Positions 24,692 to 33,158 of a stretch of DNA of 45,116 nucleotides are shown piece after piece. Every line of letters begins with the position of its first letter. Position 1 is the first letter of the stretch. Position numbers and translations under genes: made by a program. This stretch comes from Cerasibacillus sp036516575. Lineage in GTDB: Bacteria; Bacillota; Bacilli; Bacillales; Amphibacillaceae. The notes under the pieces are model-generated. The model saw only the letters and a list, made by a program, of their open reading frames with translations. It did not search any database and had not been told where the DNA came from. The DNA lies in the NCBI RefSeq assembly GCF_036516575.1, contig NZ_DATBTY010000077.1, forward strand, positions 1 to 45,116, in the 5' to 3' direction.

Positions 24692-26209
24692 ATGACATCA
24701 AGGTTAAACAACGTCATTTTTAAGTTTTTACAATTTGTGGAAAGGGTCGGGAATAAGTTTCCACATCCATTTATGATTTTCTTATACTTAATTTTAGGTT
24801 TATTCGTTATTGCTGCGATTGCCTCGTCATTAGGTGCATCTGTTATTCACCCTGGAACTGGCGAAGAAATGATGATAAAGTCATTCTTATCAGGTGAAGG
24901 GATTCAGTATATGTTCGGTTCAATGATAGAAAACTTTACTGGATTCTATCCGTTGGGTGTTGTTCTCGTATTAATTTTAGGGATAGGAATGGCACAGCAA
25001 GTAGGTTTACTTGATGCCGTGATGAAGCGGCTAATTTTAGGCGCGCCGAAACGTATTGTACCATATGCTGTTGTTTTTACAGGTATCATTGGAAACATTG
25101 CATCTGATGCGGCATTCGTAATTATTCCCCCTCTTGCAGGAATGGCTTTTTATGCTTTAGGAAGACATCCTCTCGCAGGAATGGCTGCAGGTTTTGCTGG
25201 TGGTGGAGCTGGTTTTACGGCAAATATTTTAATCGCTGGTACGGACGCTTTACTATCTGGTATTACATCGGAAGCTGCGAAAGCGGTGGACCCGAATTTA
25301 TTCGTTACGTCTGTTGACAACTGGTTCTTCATGGTGGCATCTGTTTTCTTGCTAACTTTTCTTGGTGGTTTCATTACTGAACGAATTATTGAGCCACGTT
25401 TAGGAGAGTTCAAAGGAAATAAAGCAAAAGAAGATGAATTTGTTTTAACATCCATTGAGAAAAAGGGGCTTCTTGTTAGTTTAATAGCAACAATCGTATA
25501 TATCGGGGCTGTTTTGGCACTTATTTTACCATCTGGATCTCCGATGCGTAATGAAGAGGGTGGGCTTGTACCTTCACCATTTTTAAGTTCAATCGTACCT
25601 TTTATTTTTATTATGTTTGTGATTGCCTCTGTGTCGTATGGAGTAGCTGTTAAGAAAATTCAATCGACATCTGATGTTCCAAAGTTTATGACTGAAGCGA
25701 TTAAGGATATTTCAGGGTATATTGTTTTAGTATTTGTGGCTGCACAATTTATAGCCTATTTCAATTGGTCAAATCTAGGCTTATGGCTTGGTGTGAATGG
25801 TGCTAATTTATTACAAGAGATGAATTTGACAGGTTTACCTATAATCGTCGGCTTCATTATATTAACGGCATTTTTGAATTTATTTATTTTTGGTGGAGCG
25901 GAAAAATGGCTCATTATGGCACCGATTTTTGTTCCAATGTTGGCGATGATTGATTATAACCCTGCGTTTGTTCAGTTGGCATATCGTATTGGTGATTCAT
26001 CAACGAATATCATTACACCACTTAATGTATACGTTCCAATGCTATTAACATTTATGAAACGATACGATAAAAAGGCAGGATTTGGAACATTGTTATCATT
26101 GATGATTCCGTATTCGTTCATGTTCTTATTTTTCTGGATCATTTTATTTGTCGCTTGGGCATTGCTTGGTTTACCAATCGGTCCTGGAGTATATCAAACG
26201 TTAAATTAA
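24692..26209 (+). CDS. AbgT-family transporter (p-aminobenzoyl-glutamate type)
   Basis: 505 residues, about 12 membrane segments, ATG preceded by GGGAAGGAGGAAAATATT. AbgT-family features are clear: VERVGNKFPHPFMIFLYLIL at the start, GIGNIASDAAFVIIPPLAG-like signature (about 130-150), the AAGFAGGGAGFTANILIAGT stretch (about 168-187) and EPRLGEF after the seventh helix. The C-terminal half carries FGGAEKWLIMAPIFVPML and IGDSSTNIITPLNVY. Family members take up p-aminobenzoyl-glutamate or related small peptides, and some export sulfonamides. Followed by peptidase and amidohydrolase genes, this one probably imports an amide- or peptide-type substrate. The family is firm; the substrate is open. Confidence 0.92.
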   Translation: MTSRLNNVIFKFLQFVERVGNKFPHPFMIFLYLILGLFVIAAIASSLGASVIHPGTGEEMMIKSFLSGEGIQYMFGSMIENFTGFYPLGVVLVLILGIGMAQQVGLLDAVMKRLILGAPKRIVPYAVVFTGIIGNIASDAAFVIIPPLAGMAFYALGRHPLAGMAAGFAGGGAGFTANILIAGTDALLSGITSEAAKAVDPNLFVTSVDNWFFMVASVFLLTFLGGFITERIIEPRLGEFKGNKAKEDEFVLTSIEKKGLLVSLIATIVYIGAVLALILPSGSPMRNEEGGLVPSPFLSSIVPFIFIMFVIASVSYGVAVKKIQSTSDVPKFMTEAIKDISGYIVLVFVAAQFIAYFNWSNLGLWLGVNGANLLQEMNLTGLPIIVGFIILTAFLNLFIFGGAEKWLIMAPIFVPMLAMIDYNPAFVQLAYRIGDSSTNIITPLNVYVPMLLTFMKRYDKKAGFGTLLSLMIPYSFMFLFFWIILFVAWALLGLPIGPGVYQTLN

Positions 26210-26229
26210 TTGAGAAAGGGATATAAACT

Positions 26230-27939
26230 ATGAAATTGATTGATGGTGCGGATGGAGAAATTATTCATGGTGGTTTAGCAGTTGAAAATTCATACATGTA
26301 CTATATTGGGATGCGCGAAGATGCAAATCGCCCGCAATTGTATCGAACACATCTAAACACTCAATCGACTGAAATATATTATAAGGGAATGGACAATGAG
26401 CGCGTCCGTTCCTTTCTCATGAGTCCAGATGGTCAATATATCGCATTATATATTGATTTGAATGGGAGTGAGAAAGATTGCTTGCATATTATGAATGTGA
26501 ACACTGGAGGAATTGTCTTTCAATCTTCTGATCATGTTTATTTTGATTTTTCGGGGATATGGGTTGGTCATAACTACTACTTCTCAAGAATCGATGATCA
26601 GGAAGGAAAATATGAATGGGTAGTATTTTCTTGTGAAACTTTTTCATTAACATGTCTTGCTAAATTAGATGAACAAGTTATTTCATATGTAGCTAGTGAC
26701 GAGCTGTTACATGTCGGGTTGAAGAAGTCATTACTGGATGTAGAATACGCGATATATGATTTGAAAAGTAATCAATTCGTTTATTTTTCCGAGAAGATAG
26801 AGCGGATGCAGCAAATGTTTTTTTGGCAAGATGAACTTTATGCCGTGACAGATCGTGGCGGAGAGTATATTGGATTGTTTCGTGTGACAGAACAACAATT
26901 TGTCCAGATTGATATGCCTATAAATGGTCATATCGCTCGAGTGATACCATATAAAGATTCGTTAGTTATTCAGGTGAACGAACAAGCAGCTCATTCGCTT
27001 TATATATGGAATGATCATGAATTGAAACAATTATCTATACCTGTGGGAGTCATTCATCATGCGCAAAGTCTTGATGAGAGATTGATTTTTATTTTGGATG
27101 AACCGACTCATTGGGGAAGGGTCATGAGTTATCATTTATCACAGTGCGAGCTAGAACCATTGTTACAATTTTCAATGTCGCAACCAGCTTTGTTCCCTAC
27201 TGATAACACGTATAACAGTTTTGATGATACAGTTATCCATTATATGCATTATGAAGCAGATAGTGATCAGGCGATTATTTATATTCATGGTGGGCCTGAA
27301 TTTCAAGCGATGAAACAGTATTACCCGCTATTACAACGGTTAAGAAATGAAGGCTACAACATCTTCGTACCAAATATTAGAGGTAGCGATGGTTATGGGC
27401 GGTCGTTTGTTGAGATGGACGATGGAATGAATCGGCTAGAGGCACAACGCGATATTATTGCGCTCATAGCAGTGTTGATTGAACGACATGGTATCGATGC
27501 ACGTCATATTAGCATTATCGGTGAAAGCTATGGTGGCTATACGACGCTAAGTATGATAACAAGATATCCAGCATTTTTCAATTGTGCGGTTGCAGTTGCA
27601 GGCATGTCGAATTTAAATATTTTCTTTAATAACACAGCATCATGGAGAATTCCGCTTCGCGAGAAAGAATATGGTGACGTTCATATGATGAAGGATTTCT
27701 TTGAACAAATAGCACCGCTCACACATGCTAAATCGCGAACAGCACCTTTATTAATCGCTCATGGCATGCGAGATATTCGTGTTAGTGTTGATGAATCATT
27801 GGCATTTTTCCATGAAAGTGATAAGGAGAAGCCTATTCGCCTTCAATTGTATGATGATGAAGGTCATGAATTTTGTAAAAGGCAAAACATCGAACATTTC
27901 TATACACAAGTGGTACAGTTTTTTCGCGAGAATGACTAA
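26230..27939 (+). CDS. S9 (prolyl oligopeptidase) family peptidase
   Basis: 569 residues, ATG after AAAGGG. The N-terminal ~330 residues form a beta-propeller-like region. The C-terminal alpha/beta-hydrolase domain starts at IIYIHGGPEFQA and carries the nucleophile Ser in GESYGGYTT, the acid in HGMRDIRVS and the His in DEGHEFCK, a complete triad. Family enzymes cleave short peptides, often acylaminoacyl or dipeptidyl substrates. No signal peptide is present, so it is cytoplasmic. It lies 20 bases after the transporter gene and 13 bases before the amidohydrolase gene, in one operon, and would process what the transporter brings in. Confidence 0.9.
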   Translation: MKLIDGADGEIIHGGLAVENSYMYYIGMREDANRPQLYRTHLNTQSTEIYYKGMDNERVRSFLMSPDGQYIALYIDLNGSEKDCLHIMNVNTGGIVFQSSDHVYFDFSGIWVGHNYYFSRIDDQEGKYEWVVFSCETFSLTCLAKLDEQVISYVASDELLHVGLKKSLLDVEYAIYDLKSNQFVYFSEKIERMQQMFFWQDELYAVTDRGGEYIGLFRVTEQQFVQIDMPINGHIARVIPYKDSLVIQVNEQAAHSLYIWNDHELKQLSIPVGVIHHAQSLDERLIFILDEPTHWGRVMSYHLSQCELEPLLQFSMSQPALFPTDNTYNSFDDTVIHYMHYEADSDQAIIYIHGGPEFQAMKQYYPLLQRLRNEGYNIFVPNIRGSDGYGRSFVEMDDGMNRLEAQRDIIALIAVLIERHGIDARHISIIGESYGGYTTLSMITRYPAFFNCAVAVAGMSNLNIFFNNTASWRIPLREKEYGDVHMMKDFFEQIAPLTHAKSRTAPLLIAHGMRDIRVSVDESLAFFHESDKEKPIRLQLYDDEGHEFCKRQNIEHFYTQVVQFFREND

Positions 27940-27952
27940 GGGAGAGATAACA

Positions 27953-29182
27953 TTGTTAAGTTGGGTAAAAGACAAAATGCTACAAGTTAATTTAGTAGAA
28001 GATCTCCATCCAAAAGAAGGGTTTTATCGTTTAGGATTTACAGATCTTGAAACGAAAGCACATGCACATTTTGTTCAAATAGCAGAAGAACTCGGTCTAA
28101 AGGTATATGAAGATGAAATAGGGAATAAAATGGCGCGCTGGGAAACAGATTGTGAAGACCAACGTTACGTTTCAAGTGGTTCTCATTTAGATACGGTGTC
28201 TGGTGGAGGCGCTTATGATGGGGCGGCCGGAGTTGTTGCTTCGTTAGCAGCAATAAAATTGTTAAAAGATGAGGGATTTAAGCCAGAGCGGCCACTTGAG
28301 GTGATTTGTTTTCGTTTAGAAGAAGCCGATCGCTTCGGTGTATCAACGATTGGTAGTAAAGCAATGGCTGGTTTATTTGATGAAAATTCATTCGCACATT
28401 TAAAGGACGCGAATGGGATAACATTAAAAGAGGCAGTCGAATCACAAGGTTACAAATGGGAACATGTGAAAAATGCCGAACGAGATACCAATGATATTTA
28501 TTCGTTTTATGAATTGCACATCGAACAGGGAAAGCGTCTTGAAGGGATAACTGATTTAGGGGTAGTTGATGCGGTAACTTGTCCGATTCGATTAGAAGTA
28601 ACCATTGAAGGGGAAAACGGTCATACCGGAACAACTCTTATGACTGAAAGACGTGATGCGTTGGTCATTGCCAGTCATATCATTCAAGAAGTTCAAGAGG
28701 AAACATTACGTATTAATAGAGAAGAACATAAATACCCGCTTATGGCAACAGTAAGTCAAATTAAATCGTTTCCGAACTCAATTTCAGTCATTCCGGGAAA
28801 AGTCGTGTTAGGAATTGATATTAGAAGTGTTGATGACCATTTAAAGGAACGGCTTGTTAATCACCTGGAGAAAATGTCTTCAACTTTTGATGCCGATATA
28901 TCCGTCGTTCGAAAAGTGAACACCTCATCTGTATTTTTAGATGAGGGAATAAGAGAAACGATGCGTAAAGAAATTGCCAAGACACGAGACACCGTTCCAG
29001 TTTTAGAAAGTCGAGCTGGACATGATGTGATGAATATGCAGAAAAAATGGCCTTCTGGTATGTTATTTATTCCTTGTCGTGATGGGATTAGTCACTCGCC
29101 AAGAGAATATGCAGAAATTGAACATATCGTCGAAGGTGCTAAAGTCATTGCAGCTTACTATAAATTAAAGAGCATAGTATAA
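27953..29182 (+). CDS. M20-family amidohydrolase (N-carbamoylase/allantoate amidohydrolase type)
   Basis: 409 residues from TTG 27953, set by AAGGGAGAG six or seven bases upstream and giving the family's usual length. An in-frame ATG at 27932 overlapping the previous stop is possible but has a weaker site; longer readings run into the S9 gene. Metal-binding features of the hydantoinase/carbamoylase branch are visible: GSHLDTV and GGAYDGAAGVVA (metal Asp), RLEEADRFG (bridging Glu pair), YELHIEQGKRLE, the GENGHTGTT dimerisation segment and RAGHDVM. The branch hydrolyses N-carbamoyl amino acids, allantoate or similar C-N amides. Next to an AbgT transporter and a peptidase it may open an amide such as an aryl- or acyl-amino acid. 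The substrate is inferred only. Confidence 0.9.
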   Translation: MLSWVKDKMLQVNLVEDLHPKEGFYRLGFTDLETKAHAHFVQIAEELGLKVYEDEIGNKMARWETDCEDQRYVSSGSHLDTVSGGGAYDGAAGVVASLAAIKLLKDEGFKPERPLEVICFRLEEADRFGVSTIGSKAMAGLFDENSFAHLKDANGITLKEAVESQGYKWEHVKNAERDTNDIYSFYELHIEQGKRLEGITDLGVVDAVTCPIRLEVTIEGENGHTGTTLMTERRDALVIASHIIQEVQEETLRINREEHKYPLMATVSQIKSFPNSISVIPGKVVLGIDIRSVDDHLKERLVNHLEKMSSTFDADISVVRKVNTSSVFLDEGIRETMRKEIAKTRDTVPVLESRAGHDVMNMQKKWPSGMLFIPCRDGISHSPREYAEIEHIVEGAKVIAAYYKLKSIV

Positions 29183-29208
29183 TAGGAGAAAAGCCAAGGT
29201 GATTGTTC

Positions 29209-30477
29209 ATGAAAATAAATATTGGTGTCGTAGGTCCAAGACACTCCGTAGATAGAATTATCGCTTTAGCCAATCATTTTGAGGAAATAACTGTGTATCC
29301 TTTTTCATATCGGAAACATAGTGAATTAGATCGTATGATTCCAGCTGCGACACATATTCATCAATGGTTATTCTCTGGACCTGTTCCGTATCATTACTGC
29401 TTGGATAAACAATTCGTAACCGAAGAAAATGCGTCATTTCCCAAACTCTATACTCCTGGCTTGTTAGTACAGTTAGTCAAGGTTTTAGTTGAAACGACTA
29501 GCCGTCATTTTAGTATTGATACAATTGACGCTTCTGAAATTGAGGACTTGCAAGAAGATGAAACGTTAGCTACTTTAAATCTGATGTCGCATCATTACGA
29601 TAAGTACTATACGGCTGACACAATTGTTAACAAGCATTTAGAACTTGTTTATGAACATGGAGCAGTCGTACTCACTTGTATTGATGAAGTATATGAAACT
29701 TTAAGAAAGCGTGGAACACAAGTATATAGAGTCCAACCTTCAAGAATGATGCTAGAACAATCATTGGATCTATTAAGAGCGAAAGGCGCTGAAACGATAT
29801 ATAATGAAGCAATCGTTGCTATTGTCTCTCTCGTATTAGAAAGTGAAAAGGTTATGAGTGAAGAATATTCATACGAACGAAAGCGAAAAGAAATGATCGT
29901 TGAACCGACCATACTAAAGTTTGCTGAAGAAATTCAGGGTTCTTATGTTCGGGAAGGAAACGGTTGGTATACGATTTATACAACAAAAGGACAATTAGAA
30001 GCTTTTCTTCATGAAGGTCGTTTACCTAAATTAATAGAAACGATTCAGGAATTAAGTGGCTTACATGCTAGACTATCAATTGGCTATGGTTTAACAAATT
30101 TACAAGCAGAGCATCAATCGGAAATAGCACGAACCGTTTTACGTGAAGAAAAGATTGACTGGGTCATTGTCGATGAGACGAAAGAAATCACTTTTCTTAA
30201 TAAGGAACAACTGTTATCTACTTCGGTTCAAACGACACAACATGTTCCACCCGGGCTATCGCCAATGAATTTATCTAAACTGATGAATTATTGTCACCAT
30301 AGTGCAACGAACGAATTGACTGCTCATGATTTACAAAACGTATTACAGAGTAGTTTACGCTTCGCACGAAAAACATTGCAACAATGGGAAGAAAGTGGAT
30401 TGGCCAAGCGAGTCGGAGAACAACAAATTGCATCAAGAGGTAGACCACGTATTGTTTATAAATTGAATTTTGTATAG
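29209..30477 (+). CDS. Transcriptional regulator with C-terminal winged helix
   Basis: 422 residues from ATG 29209, seven bases after AAGGTG. Starts INIGVVGPRHSVDRIIALAN, a receiver- or periplasmic-binding-like fold. A middle region (about 245-345) contains LSIGYGLTNLQAEHQSEIA, which is reminiscent of the GGDEF/nucleotide-cyclase-like fold. The C-terminus (about 365-422, LTAHDLQNVLQSSLRFARKT ... SRGRPRIVYKLNF) is a helix-turn-helix with wing. No named family is recalled. As the last gene of the AbgT operon it is the likely controller of the operon, perhaps through the inverted repeat at 24634-24668. Ligand and DNA site are untested inference. Confidence 0.7.
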   Translation: MKINIGVVGPRHSVDRIIALANHFEEITVYPFSYRKHSELDRMIPAATHIHQWLFSGPVPYHYCLDKQFVTEENASFPKLYTPGLLVQLVKVLVETTSRHFSIDTIDASEIEDLQEDETLATLNLMSHHYDKYYTADTIVNKHLELVYEHGAVVLTCIDEVYETLRKRGTQVYRVQPSRMMLEQSLDLLRAKGAETIYNEAIVAIVSLVLESEKVMSEEYSYERKRKEMIVEPTILKFAEEIQGSYVREGNGWYTIYTTKGQLEAFLHEGRLPKLIETIQELSGLHARLSIGYGLTNLQAEHQSEIARTVLREEKIDWVIVDETKEITFLNKEQLLSTSVQTTQHVPPGLSPMNLSKLMNYCHHSATNELTAHDLQNVLQSSLRFARKTLQQWEESGLAKRVGEQQIASRGRPRIVYKLNFV

Positions 30478-30513
30478 ATATCGGGTCGTTGTATTTAAAA
30501 TAATGCACATACA

Positions 30514-30557
30514 AATAACCATCCTAAAAAATTTACTTGAAGGATGGTTATTCTATT
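30514..30557 (+). terminator. Terminator of the AbgT operon
   Basis: AATAACCATCCT pairs exactly with AGGATGGTTATT (12-bp stem), followed by CTATTTTTG, 37 bases after the regulator stop. Confidence 0.9.
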
Positions 30558-30975
30558 TTTGTTTTATTCACTATTAAATGTTAACGATTGATTATGAAAA
30601 ATCCTTGATTGTATGAGACGTACTAGAACTTGTTTAAATGAAATATGTTGTTTTCAGGATTAATAAAACAGAAGTAAAAGATTAGATGGAAATGTCGTAG
30701 AAACGGTAGGATAAGGACTAATAATGGTTAGTTATCATGTGAATTAATACCCCAAAAGTTAGACTGAAAAAATTCTAGCATTTGGGGTATTTTATTTTCT
30801 AATAAAAATTTAACCAATCAGGGAATGAATAACGTACGTTCATATCGTTAATTTCTATCCATCACGAATTGATTTGACCGAAAAAATGATTGAAACAAAG
30901 TGATAAGAAACTCCATTCAAACAATTGGAATATGTTAAAATAATGGTATGTATCAAATAGACAGAAGGGGTGTAA
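30558..30975. other. Intergenic stretch with a second hairpin
   Basis: No gene is seen. AATACCCCAAA (30746-30756) pairs with TTTGGGGTATT (30781-30791), followed by TTATTTT, and could end transcripts on either strand. A TGTTAAAAT near 30944 may be the extended -10 for the next gene. Confidence 0.5.
30746..30795. terminator. Terminator-like hairpin
   Basis: An 11-bp perfect stem with a 24-base loop and a T-rich tail. No gene is close upstream on the plus strand, so it may be left over from a lost gene. Confidence 0.6.
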
Positions 30976-31524
30976 GTGCTGCTTAAGATTTCGGTTATTT
31001 TATTCGGTTATCTTTGTGGATGTATGAATGGTGCATATTATGTTGGAAAAATAATGGCAAAAGAGGATATTAGGGGGTTAGGAAGTACAAATGCAGGGGC
31101 GAGAAATGCTGGGAGGGTATTTGGAAAATCGGCATTTATTTATACGGTTATCATTGATGCTTTAAAGACGGTCATTCCGCTACTTGTAGCTTTATACTTC
31201 TTTGGAGAAAACGCACTAATATTAGGTGCAACAGCCATTGCCATCCTCTTGGGGCATGCCTGGCCTGTACAATTGCAGTTTCGCGGTGGGAAAGGTGTTG
31301 TCGTTTATTTAGCAACAGCACTCATTCTTGCGCCGGTCGGATTAATCATTGTAGGTTTGGCTGTTTTAATTGGATTACAAATAAAGAAGAACTTCACGAT
31401 TGTTGGTTTAGTTGGTTTACTTACCATTCCAATCTATTTGTTATTGACATCCATGTTTAAACTGTCAGGTATCTTTTTTGTCATGATCGTTATTGTAATA
31501 CTTTTACATAGAAAAGGGGATTAA
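30976..31524 (+). CDS. PlsY-type acyl-phosphate:glycerol-3-phosphate acyltransferase paralogue
   Basis: 182 residues, start GTG 30976 after GAAGGGG. All three PlsY motifs are visible: motif 1 GLGSTNAGARNAGRVFG (usually GSGNxGATN), motif 2 around LLGHAWPVQLQFRGGKGVVV, and about five membrane helices. PlsY transfers an acyl chain from acyl-phosphate to glycerol-3-phosphate at the membrane, the first step of phospholipid synthesis. The changed motif 1 (STNAGARN) and the position in a three-gene cluster, away from housekeeping genes, suggest a specialised copy acting on a different acceptor. It lies 5 bases before the fusion gene. The family call is strong; the altered specificity is inference. 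Confidence 0.88.
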   Translation: MLLKISVILFGYLCGCMNGAYYVGKIMAKEDIRGLGSTNAGARNAGRVFGKSAFIYTVIIDALKTVIPLLVALYFFGENALILGATAIAILLGHAWPVQLQFRGGKGVVVYLATALILAPVGLIIVGLAVLIGLQIKKNFTIVGLVGLLTIPIYLLLTSMFKLSGIFFVMIVIVILLHRKGD

Positions 31525-31529
31525 TTCGG

Positions 31530-33158
31530 ATGGGCCATATATTACCGATAAGCTACAAAATAGCAGACAGTAAAGAAGAAATGGAGCAAATTTATCGTTT
31601 GAATTACGCAACATTTGTGGAGGAAATTCCACAACATGAAGTAAATACGGAACGTCTATTAGTTGATCGCTTTCATGATGAAAATATATACGTGATTGCC
31701 AAAAAGAAAGATGAAGTTATTGGGATGATTACTGTACGAGGAAATCGTCCATTTTCATTAGATCAGAAGCTAAATAACCTTGATCATTATTTGCCGGAAA
31801 ATGCAAAACCCTGTGAAATTCGCTTGCTTTCGATTAAACGTGAATATAGGGGTGGACGTGTTTTTTATGAGCTATGTAAGCGACTTGTTTTATATTGTGT
31901 TGAACAAGGGTATACGATGGCTTTAATTTCTGGAACAACAAGGCAACTTAAGTTATATAAGCATATAGGTTTCCGTCCTTTTGGTCCACTTGTAGGTACA
32001 AAACAAGCAGCATATCAGCCGATGTACTTAACGAAGGAGAATTTTGAATCGGCGTCGAGGCTTTTTCAACGACTATTAGAGAGAGCAGAAAGGAGAAAAA
32101 GGAGAGGGAAAGTAGAAGAAATCAATTTCCTTCCTGGTCCTGTTCCGATATGTAAAAAAGTGCAAGAGGCATGGGAAAAACCAGCCATATCACATCGGTC
32201 AGCAGATTTTCAACATGTCTTTCAAAATGTACAACAAGCGTTATGCGAATTAACAGGAGCAAATTATGTGGAAATAGGTGTTGGTACAGGAACATTAGCA
32301 AACGATATGGTGGCAGCACAATTATCGGTACTAGACAGTAAAGGTTTAATACTGGCAAACGGTGAGTTTGGTGAGCGACTCATTGATCATGGGAAAAGTT
32401 GGAATCTATCATTTGAAAAAATACAAAAACAATGGAATACACCTATTTTGATAGACGAAATAGAGGAGGTGCTACAAGGAAATCCAGATATTAGTTGGCT
32501 TTGGACGGTCCATTGTGAAACGTCAACAGGATATGTATATCCGTTAGTAGCCTTAAAAGAAGTGTGCGAAAAATATCATGTGCATTTATGCATTGATGCA
32601 TGTAGTACCATTGGGGTAATACCAACTGATTTAACAAATGTGTATCTAGCAAGCTTAGTGAGTGGGAAAGGACTTGGGTCTTATCCTGGAATTGCGATTG
32701 TATTTCACGAACGGCCTATTTTCCCAAACCGAAGAATCCCGAACTACTTAGATTTAGGGCGTTATCAAGCTGCGACAACGGTTCCTTTTACACATTCATC
32801 TAACGGTATGTTTGCTTTAGAAGTAGCGCTCAAACAACTTACATATGCTTCCGAAACGTTAGCGAATGAAATTTGTGAAGAGTTGATGGATGCAGGAATG
32901 ACGGTACTTCGTGGGGAAAGCTATTCACCAGGCATGATCACCATAGAGTTACCGAGTGAGATATCATCAAGGGAATTCGGTGATCAGCTAAAAAAAGCTG
33001 GGATTCTACTTAGTTATGAAAGTTCTTATCTACTAGAAAGAAACTGGGTACAAATTGCCTTAATGGGTGAGTTGAATCAGGAGCGTATTTTTAAGGCAAT
33101 GAAGGAAATAAAAGTTCGGTTTATAAAATTAAATAAGAGAAAGGCAAGTACAATATGA
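31530..33158 (+). CDS. GNAT/N-acyl-amino-acid-synthase-like domain fused to class V aminotransferase
   Basis: 542 residues in two parts. Residues about 1-185 are a GNAT fold close to FeeM/autoinducer-synthase-type N-acyltransferases: RLNYATFVEEIPQHE, then EIRLLSIKREYRGGRVFYEL and KLYKHIGFRPFGPLVGTK. After a basic linker (ERAERRKRRGK), residues about 195-540 form a fold-type I class V aminotransferase of the 2-aminoethylphosphonate/serine-glyoxylate type. It opens with INFLPGPVPI and has HLCIDACSTIG (PLP Asp) and the Schiff-base lysine K380 in SGKGLGSYPG. One chain could thus make an amine or amino acid by transamination and acylate it. The stop overlaps the LtaS-like start (ATGA). Domains are clear; substrates are unknown. 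Confidence 0.88.
   Translation: MGHILPISYKIADSKEEMEQIYRLNYATFVEEIPQHEVNTERLLVDRFHDENIYVIAKKKDEVIGMITVRGNRPFSLDQKLNNLDHYLPENAKPCEIRLLSIKREYRGGRVFYELCKRLVLYCVEQGYTMALISGTTRQLKLYKHIGFRPFGPLVGTKQAAYQPMYLTKENFESASRLFQRLLERAERRKRRGKVEEINFLPGPVPICKKVQEAWEKPAISHRSADFQHVFQNVQQALCELTGANYVEIGVGTGTLANDMVAAQLSVLDSKGLILANGEFGERLIDHGKSWNLSFEKIQKQWNTPILIDEIEEVLQGNPDISWLWTVHCETSTGYVYPLVALKEVCEKYHVHLCIDACSTIGVIPTDLTNVYLASLVSGKGLGSYPGIAIVFHERPIFPNRRIPNYLDLGRYQAATTVPFTHSSNGMFALEVALKQLTYASETLANEICEELMDAGMTVLRGESYSPGMITIELPSEISSREFGDQLKKAGILLSYESSYLLERNWVQIALMGELNQERIFKAMKEIKVRFIKLNKRKASTI

Noticed and set aside
27761..27952. Longer N-terminus for the M20 amidohydrolase
   Set aside because: This part overlaps the coding end of the S9 peptidase in another frame; TTG 27953 has a ribosome-binding site and gives the normal length.
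30746..30795. Terminal inverted repeat of an IS3-type element
   Set aside because: CCCCAAAAGTTAGAC at first recalled IS ends, but the two arms face each other within 50 bases as a simple hairpin and no transposase remnant adjoins.
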